Notes under the pieces: model-generated | Database searches by the model: none | Told to the model about the DNA's origin: nothing | Seen by the model: only the letters and a program-made list of their open reading frames with translations | Program-made: the position numbers and the translations under genes | DNA from: a marine gamma proteobacterium HTCC2080 | Lineage (GTDB): Bacteria > Pseudomonadota > Gammaproteobacteria > Pseudomonadales > Halieaceae | DNA: 64,000 nt | Direction of reading: 5' to 3' | NCBI GenBank assembly: GCA_000169115.1 | Contig: AAVV01000009.1 | Span: 62,001-126,000 of the forward strand | Shown: positions 18,430 to 27,315 of the stretch, in pieces | How the letters are laid out: every line of letters starts with the position of its first letter | Numbering within the stretch: position 1 is the first letter of the stretch

Positions 18430-18605
18430 CATGGGCATCGTTCGGAAAGGAAGAAGTCGGCTGCATGCCGGTGCCGAAGGAGCAACCGCCCCGGTAAACT
18501 CTCAGGCAAAAGGACCTTCTGAACTTCAAACTCTGGAGAGAGGCGCACTAGCGCACGCCGACGGGATAACGATCTCAGGCAGCAGGACAGAGGGGGCATC
18601 GAACG
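18430..18605 (+). promoter_or_regulatory. Tandem glycine riboswitch
   Basis: Two aptamers in tandem upstream of gcvT. Aptamer 1 has GCCGAAGGAGCAA (about 18473-18485), CTCTCAGGCAAAAGGAC (about 18500-18516) and its closing stem. Aptamer 2 has CTCTGGAGAGAGGCG (from 18531), a diverged GCCGACGGGATAA, and CTCAGGCAGCAGGACAGAG (about 18574-18592). This is the consensus core of the gcvT RNA family. Glycine binding is known to turn on glycine cleavage genes. The second aptamer's core departs from consensus more than the first. Confidence 0.93.
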
Positions 18606-18631
18606 CCGTGCAATGGGCAGGCGTTATCGGT

Positions 18632-18658
18632 GCCGGGTTGACCCCGGTTCACGGGGGG
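18632..18658 (+). promoter_or_regulatory. Possible two-state expression platform over the gcvT Shine-Dalgarno
   Basis: CCCCG (18642-18646) can pair with CGGGG (18652-18656), masking the G-run that serves as ribosome site for the ATG at 18663. The competing pair CCGGG (18633-18637) with CCCGG (18643-18647) uses the same bases and would free it. Mutually exclusive 5-bp stems next to a riboswitch suggest control of translation initiation. The pairing is seen; the mechanism is inferred. Confidence 0.5.
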
Positions 18659-18662
18659 ATCC

Positions 18663-19763
18663 ATGAGCAATCTCAAGCAGTTGCCGCTTCACGCTGTGCA
18701 CCAAACCGCGGGCGGGAAATTTTCGCCTTTTGCAGGCTATAACATGCCTGTGCAATACACGGCAGGTGTGATGGCAGAACATTTGCACACTCGTACAAAG
18801 GCGGGTTTGTTTGATGTCAGTCATATGGGTCAGCTTAAACTCCCGTTGTCGGCTGTCGATGCTCTAGAAATTTTGTTACCTACAGATATTCGTGCGTTGC
18901 CGATTGGGCGCCAGTGTTACAGCTTGCTCACCACAGAGTCTGGGGGTGTCTTGGACGATCTGATGATTGCCAGGCGGCAGGAGGACTACCTGCTAGTCGT
19001 TAACGCCTCACGACGCGACGCGGACCTTGAGCATTTAGGCCGTCACATTAAGGATGTTGTCACCATTGATGATCGAGCGCTGCTGGCACTACAGGGGCCG
19101 TGCGCAGAAGCAGTACTGATGCCACTTATTCCTGACGTTACACATATGCGTTTTATGGATGTTGCCGTGGTGTACTGGCAGGCCCATGAAATTTGGATCT
19201 CGCGTTCGGGCTATACCGGGGAAGATGGCTTCGAGATTTCCATACTTGTTAGTGCTGCAGAAGATTTTACCCATGCCTTGCTCGAAAACGAAGATGTCGC
19301 ACTGTGCGGCCTTGGCGCACGTGACAGCTTGCGCATGGAGGCAGGCATGCCGCTCTATGGTCACGAGTTGAAAGAAGATATATCGCCTATTGAGGCAGGC
19401 CTCTCCTGGGCCATTCATCGTTCAAGACGCGCCACTGGAAAATTTCCCGGGGAATTTCTCGGTGCGGACCGAATTTTACGCGAGCTCGATCACGGGGCTG
19501 CAAGGCGTCGTATCGGCCTTAAGCCGCAAGGTCGGGCACCTATGCGCGACGGTGTTTTACTGTATGACTCCCCTGAGGGCAGCGAGCCTATTGGCGTGAT
19601 CACCTCAGGCGGTTTTAGCCCCTCCCTTCGTGCACCTATTGCCATGGCGCTTATTAAGTCTGAGGTAGACAGCCGGGCAACGGTTTTTGGCGAGGTCCGC
19701 GGCAGACGGCTCGAAGCACAACAGGTCAAACCCTTATTTCACCAACCCAATTACAAGCGTTAA
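18663..19763 (+). CDS. gcvT: Glycine cleavage system aminomethyltransferase (T protein)
   Basis: Transfers the methylene group from the aminomethyl-lipoyl H protein to tetrahydrofolate, releasing ammonia. The 366-residue length is typical. HQTAGGKFSPFAGYNMPVQY at the N-terminus, SHMGQLKL, the folate-site segment ISRSGYTGEDGFEI, the LGARDSLRMEAGMPLYGHEL core and the C-terminal GVITSGGFSPSL are all GcvT landmarks. It is the first gene after the glycine riboswitch and precedes gcvP by 19 bases. No gcvH is present between or beside them, unlike the common gcvT-gcvH-gcvP order. Confidence 0.97.
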   Translation: MSNLKQLPLHAVHQTAGGKFSPFAGYNMPVQYTAGVMAEHLHTRTKAGLFDVSHMGQLKLPLSAVDALEILLPTDIRALPIGRQCYSLLTTESGGVLDDLMIARRQEDYLLVVNASRRDADLEHLGRHIKDVVTIDDRALLALQGPCAEAVLMPLIPDVTHMRFMDVAVVYWQAHEIWISRSGYTGEDGFEISILVSAAEDFTHALLENEDVALCGLGARDSLRMEAGMPLYGHELKEDISPIEAGLSWAIHRSRRATGKFPGEFLGADRILRELDHGAARRRIGLKPQGRAPMRDGVLLYDSPEGSEPIGVITSGGFSPSLRAPIAMALIKSEVDSRATVFGEVRGRRLEAQQVKPLFHQPNYKR

Positions 19764-19782
19764 TACAAGGAATCAATGACTA

Positions 19783-22617
19783 ATGGCTTTCACGCCCGAA
19801 GACTACAATCCCTATGATTTTGCCAATCGACGCCACATCGGCCCGTCCCCAAGTGAAATGACCGCCATGCTTGACGTGCTTGGTGTTTCTGATCTTGACG
19901 AACTGATTGAGCAAACGATCCCTGCTGCGTTAAGGCAGGCTCAGCCCCTCAACTTTGAGGAGCCGCTTTCCGAGCGTGAACTGATCTTTAAAATGCGCCA
20001 GGTGGCGGCTAAGAATAAGGTCTTCACCACCATGATTGGACAGGGGTTTTATGGCACTGTCTGTCCACCTGCGATTCAACGCAATATTTTGGAAAACCCG
20101 GCTTGGTATACGGCCTATACGCCGTACCAACCCGAAATTTCCCAAGGCAGGTTGGAGGCCCTACTCAATTTTCAGACTGTCGTGTCAGATCTGACCGGGC
20201 TAGAGGTCGCTAATGCCTCTTTGCTCGACGAAGCAACCGCGGCGGCCGAAGCGATGGTCATGGCACAACGGGTAGCCAAGTCTAAAGCTCGTGGCTTTTT
20301 TATTGACGAGAACAGTCACCCACAGAATATAGCGGTCATGCAAACACGTGCTGAGCCACTCGATATCGATATCATTATTGGAGCTCCGGAGGAGCTTGAT
20401 GCCAGCACGGTTTTTGGGGGTATCTTCCAGTACCCTGGGACTTACGGGCACATTCGCGATTTCTCTCCACAAGCCGAGCAGCTGCAGGCGGCTAAAGCGA
20501 TTACCGTTATCGTTGCTGACCCCCTTGCACTGGCCTTGTTGAAGGAGCCCGCTGCCATGGGTGCCGATATTGCCGTGGGGTCTACTCAGCGATTTGGTGT
20601 GCCCATGGGATGCGGTGGCCCGTCTGCGGCCTACATGGCATGCAAAGCGGCTTACAAGCGCAGCATGCCCGGAAGGATTGTCGGTGTATCAATCGATGTC
20701 GAGGGAAACACTGCCTACCGCCTCTCCCTGCAAACTCGCGAGCAGCATATTAGGCGCGAAAAGGCGACCTCTAATGTCTGCACTGCTCAGGCACTGTTGG
20801 CCAATATCGCGAGCTTTTATGCTGTATTTCACGGTCCAGAAGGGCTTAAAGCCATTGCTCAAACCGTGCATTGCAAAACTGTTTGTGTGGCTAGAGGGCT
20901 AGAGGCGCACGGTTTTTCCGTAGAGCCCGCAACGTTCTTTGACACGATCACGGTTGAAGTTGGCGCGTTTCAGGGCACGATTATTGATGCAGCCCGCCGC
21001 GAGCGTATAAACCTGCGTAAGGTCGGCGATACGCGTGTGGGTATCTCTCTCGACGAGAGCACGTTGACCCATGTGATTGAGCGTTTGTGGCGCGCGTTTG
21101 GTATTCATGACAGAGACGCCGAACTGACCAGCGATTACCGGTTCGATGATGCTCTTATTCGACAGACTCAGTATCTAACCCACCCGATATTCCACCTAAA
21201 TCGGGCTGAGACAGAAATGATGCGTTACATGCGACGGCTAGCCGATCGTGACCTCGCTTTAGATAGGGCCATGATTCCGCTCGGCTCCTGCACGATGAAG
21301 CTCAACGCTGCTGCGGAAATGCTGCCTATAACCTGGCCTGAATTTGCCAACATACATCCGTTTGCACCTGCAGATCAGACCCAAGGGTACGCTGAACTCA
21401 CTCAAGACTTAAGCAACAAGCTGTGTGAAATTACTGGCTACGACGCCATGAGCCTGCAACCCAACTCAGGTGCTCAAGGTGAGTACGCGGGCTTGTTAAC
21501 GATCCGAGCTTACCATCGTGCCAGAGGTGAAACTGAACGTAATATTTGCCTCATCCCCGTATCAGCCCACGGTACCAATCCGGCTTCAGCACAAATGGTG
21601 GGTCTGGACGTTGTTGTTGTCAGGTCTGCTACCAATGGCGATGTTGATGTAGCCGATTTCCGCGCTAAGGCTCGGGCCGCTGGCAACCGTCTTGCCGCCT
21701 GCATGATTACCTACCCATCCACTCATGGAGTCTTTGAAGAGACAGTGACGGAAATCTGCAACATCACCCACGAGTTCGGTGGGCAGGTGTATATCGATGG
21801 CGCCAACATGAACGCCATGGTGGGTCTTGTTCGCCCGGGTGATATTGGCGGGGACGTAAGTCACTTGAACTTGCATAAGACCTTTTGCATTCCTCACGGG
21901 GGTGGAGGGCCAGGCATGGGACCTATTGGTGTAAAAGCGCATTTAGCGCCGCACTTACCCGGTCATGCAGAGGCCGACGGCGACGGAGCCGTCAGTGCTG
22001 CTCCCCTTGGGTCGGCGTCAATACTCCCCATCTCCTGGGCTTACTTATTGATGATGGGCGGGGAGGGGCTGACCCAGGCAACTCGGGTCGCTATTCTCAA
22101 TGCCAATTACATTGCCAAACAGCTCGAGGGTGGCTACGACATCCTTTTTAAGGGCTCTAGAGGGCGGATAGCTCACGAGTGCATTGTCGATACGCGCTCT
22201 TTCGTTGAGTCCGCAAATGTCACGGTGGACGATATTGCCAAGCGCCTGATTGATAACGGATTCCACGCACCTACAATGAGTTGGCCGGTGTCAGGGACCC
22301 TCATGATTGAGCCCACTGAGAGTGAAACTAAGGCTGAACTTGATCGCTTTATCACCGCGATGAAGTCCATCAGAGAAGAAATCGCCACAATTGAAAGGGG
22401 TGAGATGGCGATTGATAACAACCCGCTTAAACACGCGCCCCACACTGTTAATTCGTTGATGGGAGATTGGGATCGTCCTTACACCCGTGAAGAGGGTTGT
22501 TTTCCGCCGGGAAGTTTTCGCATCGATAAATATTGGTCCCCCGTCAGTCGAGTAGACAATGCTTATGGAGATCGACATTTCATCTGTACCTGCCCGTCGC
22601 TAGACGAATACGAGTAG
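19783..22617 (+). CDS. gcvP: Glycine dehydrogenase (decarboxylating), P protein
   Basis: The PLP enzyme that decarboxylates glycine and loads the aminomethyl group onto lipoylated H protein. At 944 residues it is a fused single-chain P protein of the gammaproteobacterial type. The N-terminal [31 protein letters not shown], the [13 protein letters not shown] segment and, in the second half, [20 protein letters not shown] are landmarks; the PLP lysine is Lys699 in that last motif (E. coli Lys706). It ends [12 protein letters not shown]. Co-transcribed with gcvT under riboswitch control. The needed H and L proteins must come from elsewhere in the genome. Confidence 0.97.
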   Translation: MAFTPEDYNPYDFANRRHIGPSPSEMTAMLDVLGVSDLDELIEQTIPAALRQAQPLNFEEPLSERELIFKMRQVAAKNKVFTTMIGQGFYGTVCPPAIQRNILENPAWYTAYTPYQPEISQGRLEALLNFQTVVSDLTGLEVANASLLDEATAAAEAMVMAQRVAKSKARGFFIDENSHPQNIAVMQTRAEPLDIDIIIGAPEELDASTVFGGIFQYPGTYGHIRDFSPQAEQLQAAKAITVIVADPLALALLKEPAAMGADIAVGSTQRFGVPMGCGGPSAAYMACKAAYKRSMPGRIVGVSIDVEGNTAYRLSLQTREQHIRREKATSNVCTAQALLANIASFYAVFHGPEGLKAIAQTVHCKTVCVARGLEAHGFSVEPATFFDTITVEVGAFQGTIIDAARRERINLRKVGDTRVGISLDESTLTHVIERLWRAFGIHDRDAELTSDYRFDDALIRQTQYLTHPIFHLNRAETEMMRYMRRLADRDLALDRAMIPLGSCTMKLNAAAEMLPITWPEFANIHPFAPADQTQGYAELTQDLSNKLCEITGYDAMSLQPNSGAQGEYAGLLTIRAYHRARGETERNICLIPVSAHGTNPASAQMVGLDVVVVRSATNGDVDVADFRAKARAAGNRLAACMITYPSTHGVFEETVTEICNITHEFGGQVYIDGANMNAMVGLVRPGDIGGDVSHLNLHKTFCIPHGGGGPGMGPIGVKAHLAPHLPGHAEADGDGAVSAAPLGSASILPISWAYLLMMGGEGLTQATRVAILNANYIAKQLEGGYDILFKGSRGRIAHECIVDTRSFVESANVTVDDIAKRLIDNGFHAPTMSWPVSGTLMIEPTESETKAELDRFITAMKSIREEIATIERGEMAIDNNPLKHAPHTVNSLMGDWDRPYTREEGCFPPGSFRIDKYWSPVSRVDNAYGDRHFICTCPSLDEYE

Positions 22618-22718
22618 ACGCTTGAAAATCCTTCGGACTACAGGGTGGTAGTCGCAAGGGAGTAACCTCCGGGGCTCTGGGAACCCCCTTGCGAGTAGTC
22701 TACTGCCCCCGACCTCAG

Positions 22719-22750
22719 GTCTAAGCGAATGCTGCAATATTCGCTTAGAC
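22719..22750. terminator. Perfect hairpin downstream of gcvP
   Basis: GTCTAAGCGAAT (22719-22730), 8-base loop, ATTCGCTTAGAC (22739-22750), a perfect 12-bp stem. A second, longer-range pairing CGCAAGGG/CCCTTGCG flanks 22650-22695. Neither is followed by a clear T-run, so these could be processing or attenuator structures as well as terminators. Confidence 0.5.
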
Positions 22751-22818
22751 TTAAGGCGTTTAATGTGGTGCGAATATAGGCAAAAAAGTTGGCGGCTCAC
22801 TAGGGAGGCGAAGGTTTT

Positions 22819-23628
22819 ATGAAAAGCTGGAGACGTTATTTCCGTTGTCGTTTGTTGCCAGTGCTGTTGGGCGTGACGATCCTGAGTGGCGTCACTTCAG
22901 GTCAAATAGTTATGGCCGCCGAACTCGATGAAGGACAAACGTCCGGTGAGCTGCAGTCTACGGTGTTAATTACAGGTGCTAATCGCGGCATTGGTTTGGC
23001 GTTAGCTCGTCATTTTCACCAACAGGGCTTTGCTGTTATTCCCACCGCGCGCAAACCGGACGAAGCCCTCGAACTCAAAAAAATTGGCGTCGAGATTCTT
23101 CAGTTAGATATCACCGACCCGGCGAGCGTTGAATTTTTAAAGTCCCAACTCAAGAATCGATCGTTAGACATTTTAGTCAATAACGCCGGAATCGGAGGGC
23201 ACAGTACCTCTAAACTGGAGGATCTCGATATTGAAAGGTTAAAGCATACTTTCAACGTAAATAGCCTAGGGGCACTGAGAGTTACCCAAGCACTAATTCC
23301 CAATATGAAGATGGGCTCGCGAAAAATTGTTGCGAATATGAGTAGCCGCATGGGGAGCATTCAACAAAATGCGGGCGGGGCGATTGGTTATCGTGCCAGT
23401 AAGAGCGCCTTAAATAGCATTAATAAGTCCCTGTCGAATGAGTTTGCAGAACAGGGTTTTATATTTGTCGTGTTGCATCCTGGCTGGGTAAGAACCGACA
23501 TGACAAATGACAGGGCCACGTATTCAACGCAGGAAAGCGCGAGGGCGCTTGTCAAAGTAATCACGGGATTATCAAAAACTGATAACGGCCAGTTTTATGA
23601 TCTACATGGCCAATCGATTGCTTGGTAG
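22819..23628 (+). CDS. Exported short-chain dehydrogenase/reductase
   Basis: A classical SDR with an N-terminal signal or anchor segment. MKSWRRYFRCRLLPVLLGVT and following residues to about 34 (GQIVMAAELD) look like a Sec signal, with cleavage after MAA. Then come the cofactor motif TGANRGIG (about 55-62), NNAG, an active-site serine in ANMSSRMG, and YRASKSA as the YxxxK pair. The body is complete at 269 residues in total. Substrate unknown. NAD(P)-dependent SDRs are normally cytosolic, so export is unusual; the arginines in the n-region do not form a Tat motif. It faces the XrtH-associated gene with 28 bases between stops. Confidence 0.82.
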   Translation: MKSWRRYFRCRLLPVLLGVTILSGVTSGQIVMAAELDEGQTSGELQSTVLITGANRGIGLALARHFHQQGFAVIPTARKPDEALELKKIGVEILQLDITDPASVEFLKSQLKNRSLDILVNNAGIGGHSTSKLEDLDIERLKHTFNVNSLGALRVTQALIPNMKMGSRKIVANMSSRMGSIQQNAGGAIGYRASKSALNSINKSLSNEFAEQGFIFVVLHPGWVRTDMTNDRATYSTQESARALVKVITGLSKTDNGQFYDLHGQSIAW

Positions 23629-23656
23629 CGGATATTCACCAGTGCGGTCGACTGAT

Positions 23657-24268
23657 TTACGCGCTGCCCTGAGACTTTGCCACCTGATTTTCAAGCTGCT
23701 TCCAAAGGGGAGACCCCCTCAATTGCAGGACCCAGACCAGCACTGGGGCTACGGTTGGCATTAGCAAAACACTAAACTGATAGCTCACGGCTAGTACCGC
23801 CGGAGGCGGAACCCAGGCCATTGTGAGAAAGGGCTCTCCAACGACTAGCATCAGGTCTTTCGCAGTCATGGCAGCTAAGCCCAGCGCCATGGCTGCCCAG
23901 AGCACAAACAAGCCACAGGCAAAAGCGTTGATAGGGTTGTTGATACGAGAGCCCCAAAGCAGTGCTGCGTAGAAAGGCAGGCCATAGGACACAAGTCGGG
24001 TGTTTAGGCGAAGGGCGAGGCTATCTTCATTGGGTACGGCTTGCCTAACAATACCGTTAATGTCCGCAAAGTTTGTGACCACGAGTAAGGCTTCCGGCTC
24101 AAAGATTGTTGTCTCAATGGCATCGGGTAGCCAGAGGGTGAGCAGCGCATGTGCCAGCCATTTTGCAGGTGTCGCCAAGAGGGGCTCAGCGATTGCCCAT
24201 AAACCAAACGTTATTAATAGCAGCAGTAGGGTAGTCAGTATCTGCTGTCGGAGGGCGATATCACGCAT
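23657..24268 (-). CDS. Exosortase H-associated membrane protein
   Basis: A 203-residue integral membrane protein that follows and overlaps xrtH. The start ATG (24268) is used because it overlaps the xrtH stop by 8 bases, a typical coupled arrangement; upstream extension would read inside xrtH. Hydrophobic segments lie at about 10-30, 65-85, 105-160 and 165-185. The loop containing DINGIVRQAVPNEDSLALRL is probably periplasmic. Proteins of this kind are found paired with XrtH; their exact role in processing IPTL-CTERM cargo is not established. Confidence 0.75.
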   Translation of the reverse strand: MRDIALRQQILTTLLLLLITFGLWAIAEPLLATPAKWLAHALLTLWLPDAIETTIFEPEALLVVTNFADINGIVRQAVPNEDSLALRLNTRLVSYGLPFYAALLWGSRINNPINAFACGLFVLWAAMALGLAAMTAKDLMLVVGEPFLTMAWVPPPAVLAVSYQFSVLLMPTVAPVLVWVLQLRGSPLWKQLENQVAKSQGSA

Positions 24269-24761
24269 GTTTTGGTGATGGGTCGGGGCGAGATAGCCAG
24301 CGAAGATACAGTGCAAAAACCAGCAATACATCGAGCATAATAAGAACCGGCCAGAGATACAGGTGAGTCCATTCAAAAATATCGAAATTCCACTGACCTA
24401 AGTAAAAAAGGCTGATGATGCGTAAGATATTAAGCAGCTGAATGGCGATAAAGCCGAGTAATATCGCAGCGGCCCTTTGGCGCCACGTCGCTGGAAAAGC
24501 GATAACTCCGGCGATGAGTACAATTGACGCCTCCACACCATTGCAACCGGCCTCAATAGAAACGGCGAAGCCTGAAACGGAGTCGCGCAAAATCCGCCCA
24601 CTGCTGATAACGGTATCGTCAAAGGGCAGTACAACAGACGCCGCCACCCAAGCGAGGGCAGCGGTAAAGGGTTGGATGACCGCTGCTTGTACAGGATTCA
24701 GTAACTCAACAGTAAAGAGCACCATCAGGCAGGTCAAAAAAGTCAGTAAAAATTTAAACAT
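24261..24761 (-). CDS. xrtH: Exosortase H (archaeosortase/exosortase family transpeptidase)
   Basis: A multi-spanning membrane cysteine protease/transpeptidase of 166 residues that would cleave C-terminal sorting signals. The catalytic Cys is in SIEAGCNGVEA, the Arg in NILRIISLF and the His in EWTHLYLWP, the triad of the exosortase family in the expected order. Short length without the large accessory domain and the presence of the XrtH partner point to subtype H, whose substrates carry an IPTLxxWG-type C-terminus. The start at 24761 leaves a T-rich leader; a TTG at 24797 is an alternative. No cargo protein with such a tail is in this window. Confidence 0.88.
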   Translation of the reverse strand: MFKFLLTFLTCLMVLFTVELLNPVQAAVIQPFTAALAWVAASVVLPFDDTVISSGRILRDSVSGFAVSIEAGCNGVEASIVLIAGVIAFPATWRQRAAAILLGFIAIQLLNILRIISLFYLGQWNFDIFEWTHLYLWPVLIMLDVLLVFALYLRWLSRPDPSPKHA

Positions 24762-25284
24762 AAAAAATCTGCGTTTGCTGGCCGACGAGTTTAGCAACTA
24801 GAGCAACCTTGGCAACACTCGGTGAGTCTGTCCGACAAACGCTTGGCGACGAGCTGTGTCATGGGTCGCCGCAGTACCGCCGGCTCCCATATGAGAGCCG
24901 CTTGACTGAGGTCTCTGATGTTGGCCGCCTTCTAATGCTTTTTGAGTTTTAGTGGGTTGCTGGAAAGGACGCCTGCTAATGCGAAATCTAGGTCGATAGT
25001 TTGGTAAGCGTTAGCGCCCTTCAATGGGTCTTCGCTGACGGTATCGGCGTTTGATTGTGGGCTAGCCCGACCTTACACCTATGTGCTGAGAATGCGTTTG
25101 CCCATTGGGCTCAACTTAACTGAGCTAAGTTTCTCGAATCAAAGGCGCTCCCACTAATTTGTAGGGTGTGCTTGTCCTTCGGCGGGTGCAATTACGGCCC
25201 GATCGTGATATCGATGCATAATCGAACTGTAAAGGTGTCTCAGCTGCGCCCAGTTTGTGGTGGCTCAAAGAACTAAGGATTTCA
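24762..25284. other. Divergent intergenic region, no gene recognised
   Basis: About 520 bases between xrtH and the PhyH dioxygenase gene, which diverge. No coding frame with a ribosome site, no repeat and no clear operator were found. Confidence 0.45.
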
Positions 25285-25992
25285 ATGAATGCGTCGACGC
25301 TACAACGACAATTCGATCGTGACGGGTATATCGTTCTCGATGGTTTTTTTGACGACAAGCAGATGGAGCCTATTGATCGTCTGATTCACGCACACTTTGG
25401 TGAAACTCCCGCGTTTCAACACAACGATGAGTTTTTAAGCAAGTCTCAGACAGACGTCATACCGTGGTTTCCCCAGCAGCAAGGTGTGCTTGATTTTGAT
25501 GCGATTGAGAGCGACGGAAATTTTCGGGGGTTGAGCGAAGCGATCCTTGGTGTGGGATGGTATGAACAATCATGCATGGTCATGTTCTCTGGACGAGGTT
25601 CCTCTGGGCAGGCTTGGCATCAGGATTGCCCTCCGGAAGACCCACAGCAATTTAATTTGAACCGCTTGGTGTATACCAGTGACATGAAAGCCGAAAGCGG
25701 TGGTCAGGTTGTTGTGGTGCCCGGCTCTCATAAGATGGGTCTGCTTCCCGCTGGGGACCCCTTAGGACAACTGCAAGATCAGGTCGTGCTCCAACCCAAA
25801 AAGGGTATGCTTTTACTTCTGCATGGCCATGCCTGGCATAGGGTGTTACCCGTAAATGCGGCGGCTCGAGTCTCTACAAATTTCAGAGCGGCATCGGCTA
25901 CCACCCCTCAAGACATCACCGATATTTGTGTTTATCGCAATATGCGCTACCAGTTTTCGACAGCGAACGTTATTGAAGAGAGAACCGCTTAG
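25285..25992 (+). CDS. Phytanoyl-CoA dioxygenase (PhyH) family Fe(II)/2-oxoglutarate oxygenase
   Basis: A 235-residue non-heme iron hydroxylase coupled to decarboxylation of 2-oxoglutarate. Landmarks: FDRDGYIVLDGFF at the N-terminus, the iron motif HQD (112-114) in QAWHQDCPPEDP, VVVVPGSHKMGLLPAGD, and the distal histidine about 185 in HGHAWHRVLPVN followed by arginines for oxoglutarate. The start at 25285 has AAGGA 5 bases upstream. It heads a same-strand group with an MFS transporter and a Rieske oxygenase, which suggests joint uptake and oxidative breakdown of one compound; the compound is unknown. Confidence 0.87.
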   Translation: MNASTLQRQFDRDGYIVLDGFFDDKQMEPIDRLIHAHFGETPAFQHNDEFLSKSQTDVIPWFPQQQGVLDFDAIESDGNFRGLSEAILGVGWYEQSCMVMFSGRGSSGQAWHQDCPPEDPQQFNLNRLVYTSDMKAESGGQVVVVPGSHKMGLLPAGDPLGQLQDQVVLQPKKGMLLLLHGHAWHRVLPVNAAARVSTNFRAASATTPQDITDICVYRNMRYQFSTANVIEERTA

Positions 25993-26065
25993 GTATGCAT
26001 AATTGCATTTTTCCTCGGTTGCTCAGGAAGTCCTTGGTGAGTGCTACAAATTGAATGACCTAGCG

Positions 26066-27238
26066 ATGCGTCCTAAATCAGAACGCTTTTGGTCCGTTAT
26101 TCCCGGGGCGCTCGCAGTAGCTGCGGCCTACAACGTCGGGTTATGGGGCTTGTACCTACAGCCGCAAATGCTCTCTCCTTTGATGGCAAAATTTGGTGCC
26201 GCGGAAACTGAAATAGGTATGGTCTACGGCGCAGAAAATTTCGCCTACTTCATTGCTTTGTTGTTGACCGCGATTCCAGTCACTCAATGCTCCAGAACAA
26301 AAATGGCGATACTCGGCGCCGCCATCGCGGTAGTAGGCAGTGTAGCTTGCGCTTTTACCGACAACCTCGGCACTTTTATGCTGTATCGGTGCGTCGTGTC
26401 TGTAGGTGGTGGCATTGTCTCTGGTGCCGCGACCGCATCAGGGGCTGGATCTAAAGACCCAGTAAGAGTTTTTGCTTTAGCGGGCATGCTTTATCTTTTT
26501 GTTTTTTCAGTGGGCAGAAAGCTTGTTCCTGTAGGGCTTGAAAACTTCGGTGAAACGGGAATTTTTCTTGGCTCTGCTGTGTTTTGTGCAGTGACCATTC
26601 CGATCTATGGGTTTCTTAATCCTCCTATCAAAGCGGCATCCTCCAGCGTGCATTTCTGGACATTAATCCGTAATGCCCCCTACAGGCTGTATGCAGTTCT
26701 GGCCATGTTGGGCTTATTTATTTATGAACTTGGCCAAAACGCAGTGTTCACTTACATGGATAAGTTAGGTGAAAAAACAGGGCTAGCGGGTGATGACAGG
26801 GGCTCGGTGTACTTACTGTCTTTTTCCCTAGAATTGCTAGGCGGTGGTTTAGCCGCATGGATGGGATCACGGTTCGGGAAATTTAGGCCCTTGGTATTCG
26901 GCTTAGGGCTGAACATTACCAGCGCAGCAATGTTTACGGTCGTGCAAGATCCGATCTATTACATTTATCTGCTGTTTTTATGGAATTTCTCCTATGCCTT
27001 CTCAATGCCCTACATTACGGGAACGCTGTCGGCCCTCGATAAAGAGGGTAGGTGGGCTGTGGCTGGTGATGCTATTTGGAATTTCTCCTCAACGCCTGGC
27101 CCTATTATCGCAACGGTGATCGTCACTAACTTTGGCTACAACCCTCTGGCGTTGTGGGTCTTTACTTCAGGTGCTCTAGGCATAACCTTGTTTTGCTACA
27201 CGGGTAGAAAAGCTGACAAGCTGGGTTTGGACGGATAA
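26066..27238 (+). CDS. MFS transporter
   Basis: A major facilitator superfamily permease of about 390 residues with 12 hydrophobic segments (for example LAVAAAYNVGLWGLYL and FAYFIALLLTAIPVT). The ATG at 26066 begins MRPKSERFW directly before the first helix; TTG codons at 26003 and 26051 are alternative starts. The conserved glycine-rich segment SVGGGIVSGAATASGAG is helix 4. It lies between two oxygenase genes on the same strand and so probably imports their substrate or a precursor. Confidence 0.85.
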   Translation: MRPKSERFWSVIPGALAVAAAYNVGLWGLYLQPQMLSPLMAKFGAAETEIGMVYGAENFAYFIALLLTAIPVTQCSRTKMAILGAAIAVVGSVACAFTDNLGTFMLYRCVVSVGGGIVSGAATASGAGSKDPVRVFALAGMLYLFVFSVGRKLVPVGLENFGETGIFLGSAVFCAVTIPIYGFLNPPIKAASSSVHFWTLIRNAPYRLYAVLAMLGLFIYELGQNAVFTYMDKLGEKTGLAGDDRGSVYLLSFSLELLGGGLAAWMGSRFGKFRPLVFGLGLNITSAAMFTVVQDPIYYIYLLFLWNFSYAFSMPYITGTLSALDKEGRWAVAGDAIWNFSSTPGPIIATVIVTNFGYNPLALWVFTSGALGITLFCYTGRKADKLGLDG

Positions 27239-27315
27239 TCTGGCCGGAGCATTGTGAGTTTTTATAGCGCCCGATCAACCTAATTTTTTAGAAGTGAACG
27301 AGAGTGTCTCTGCCC

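Noticed and set aside
23657-24376. Longer start for the XrtH-associated protein
   Set aside because: It would run deep into xrtH; the ATG at 24268 overlaps the xrtH stop neatly.
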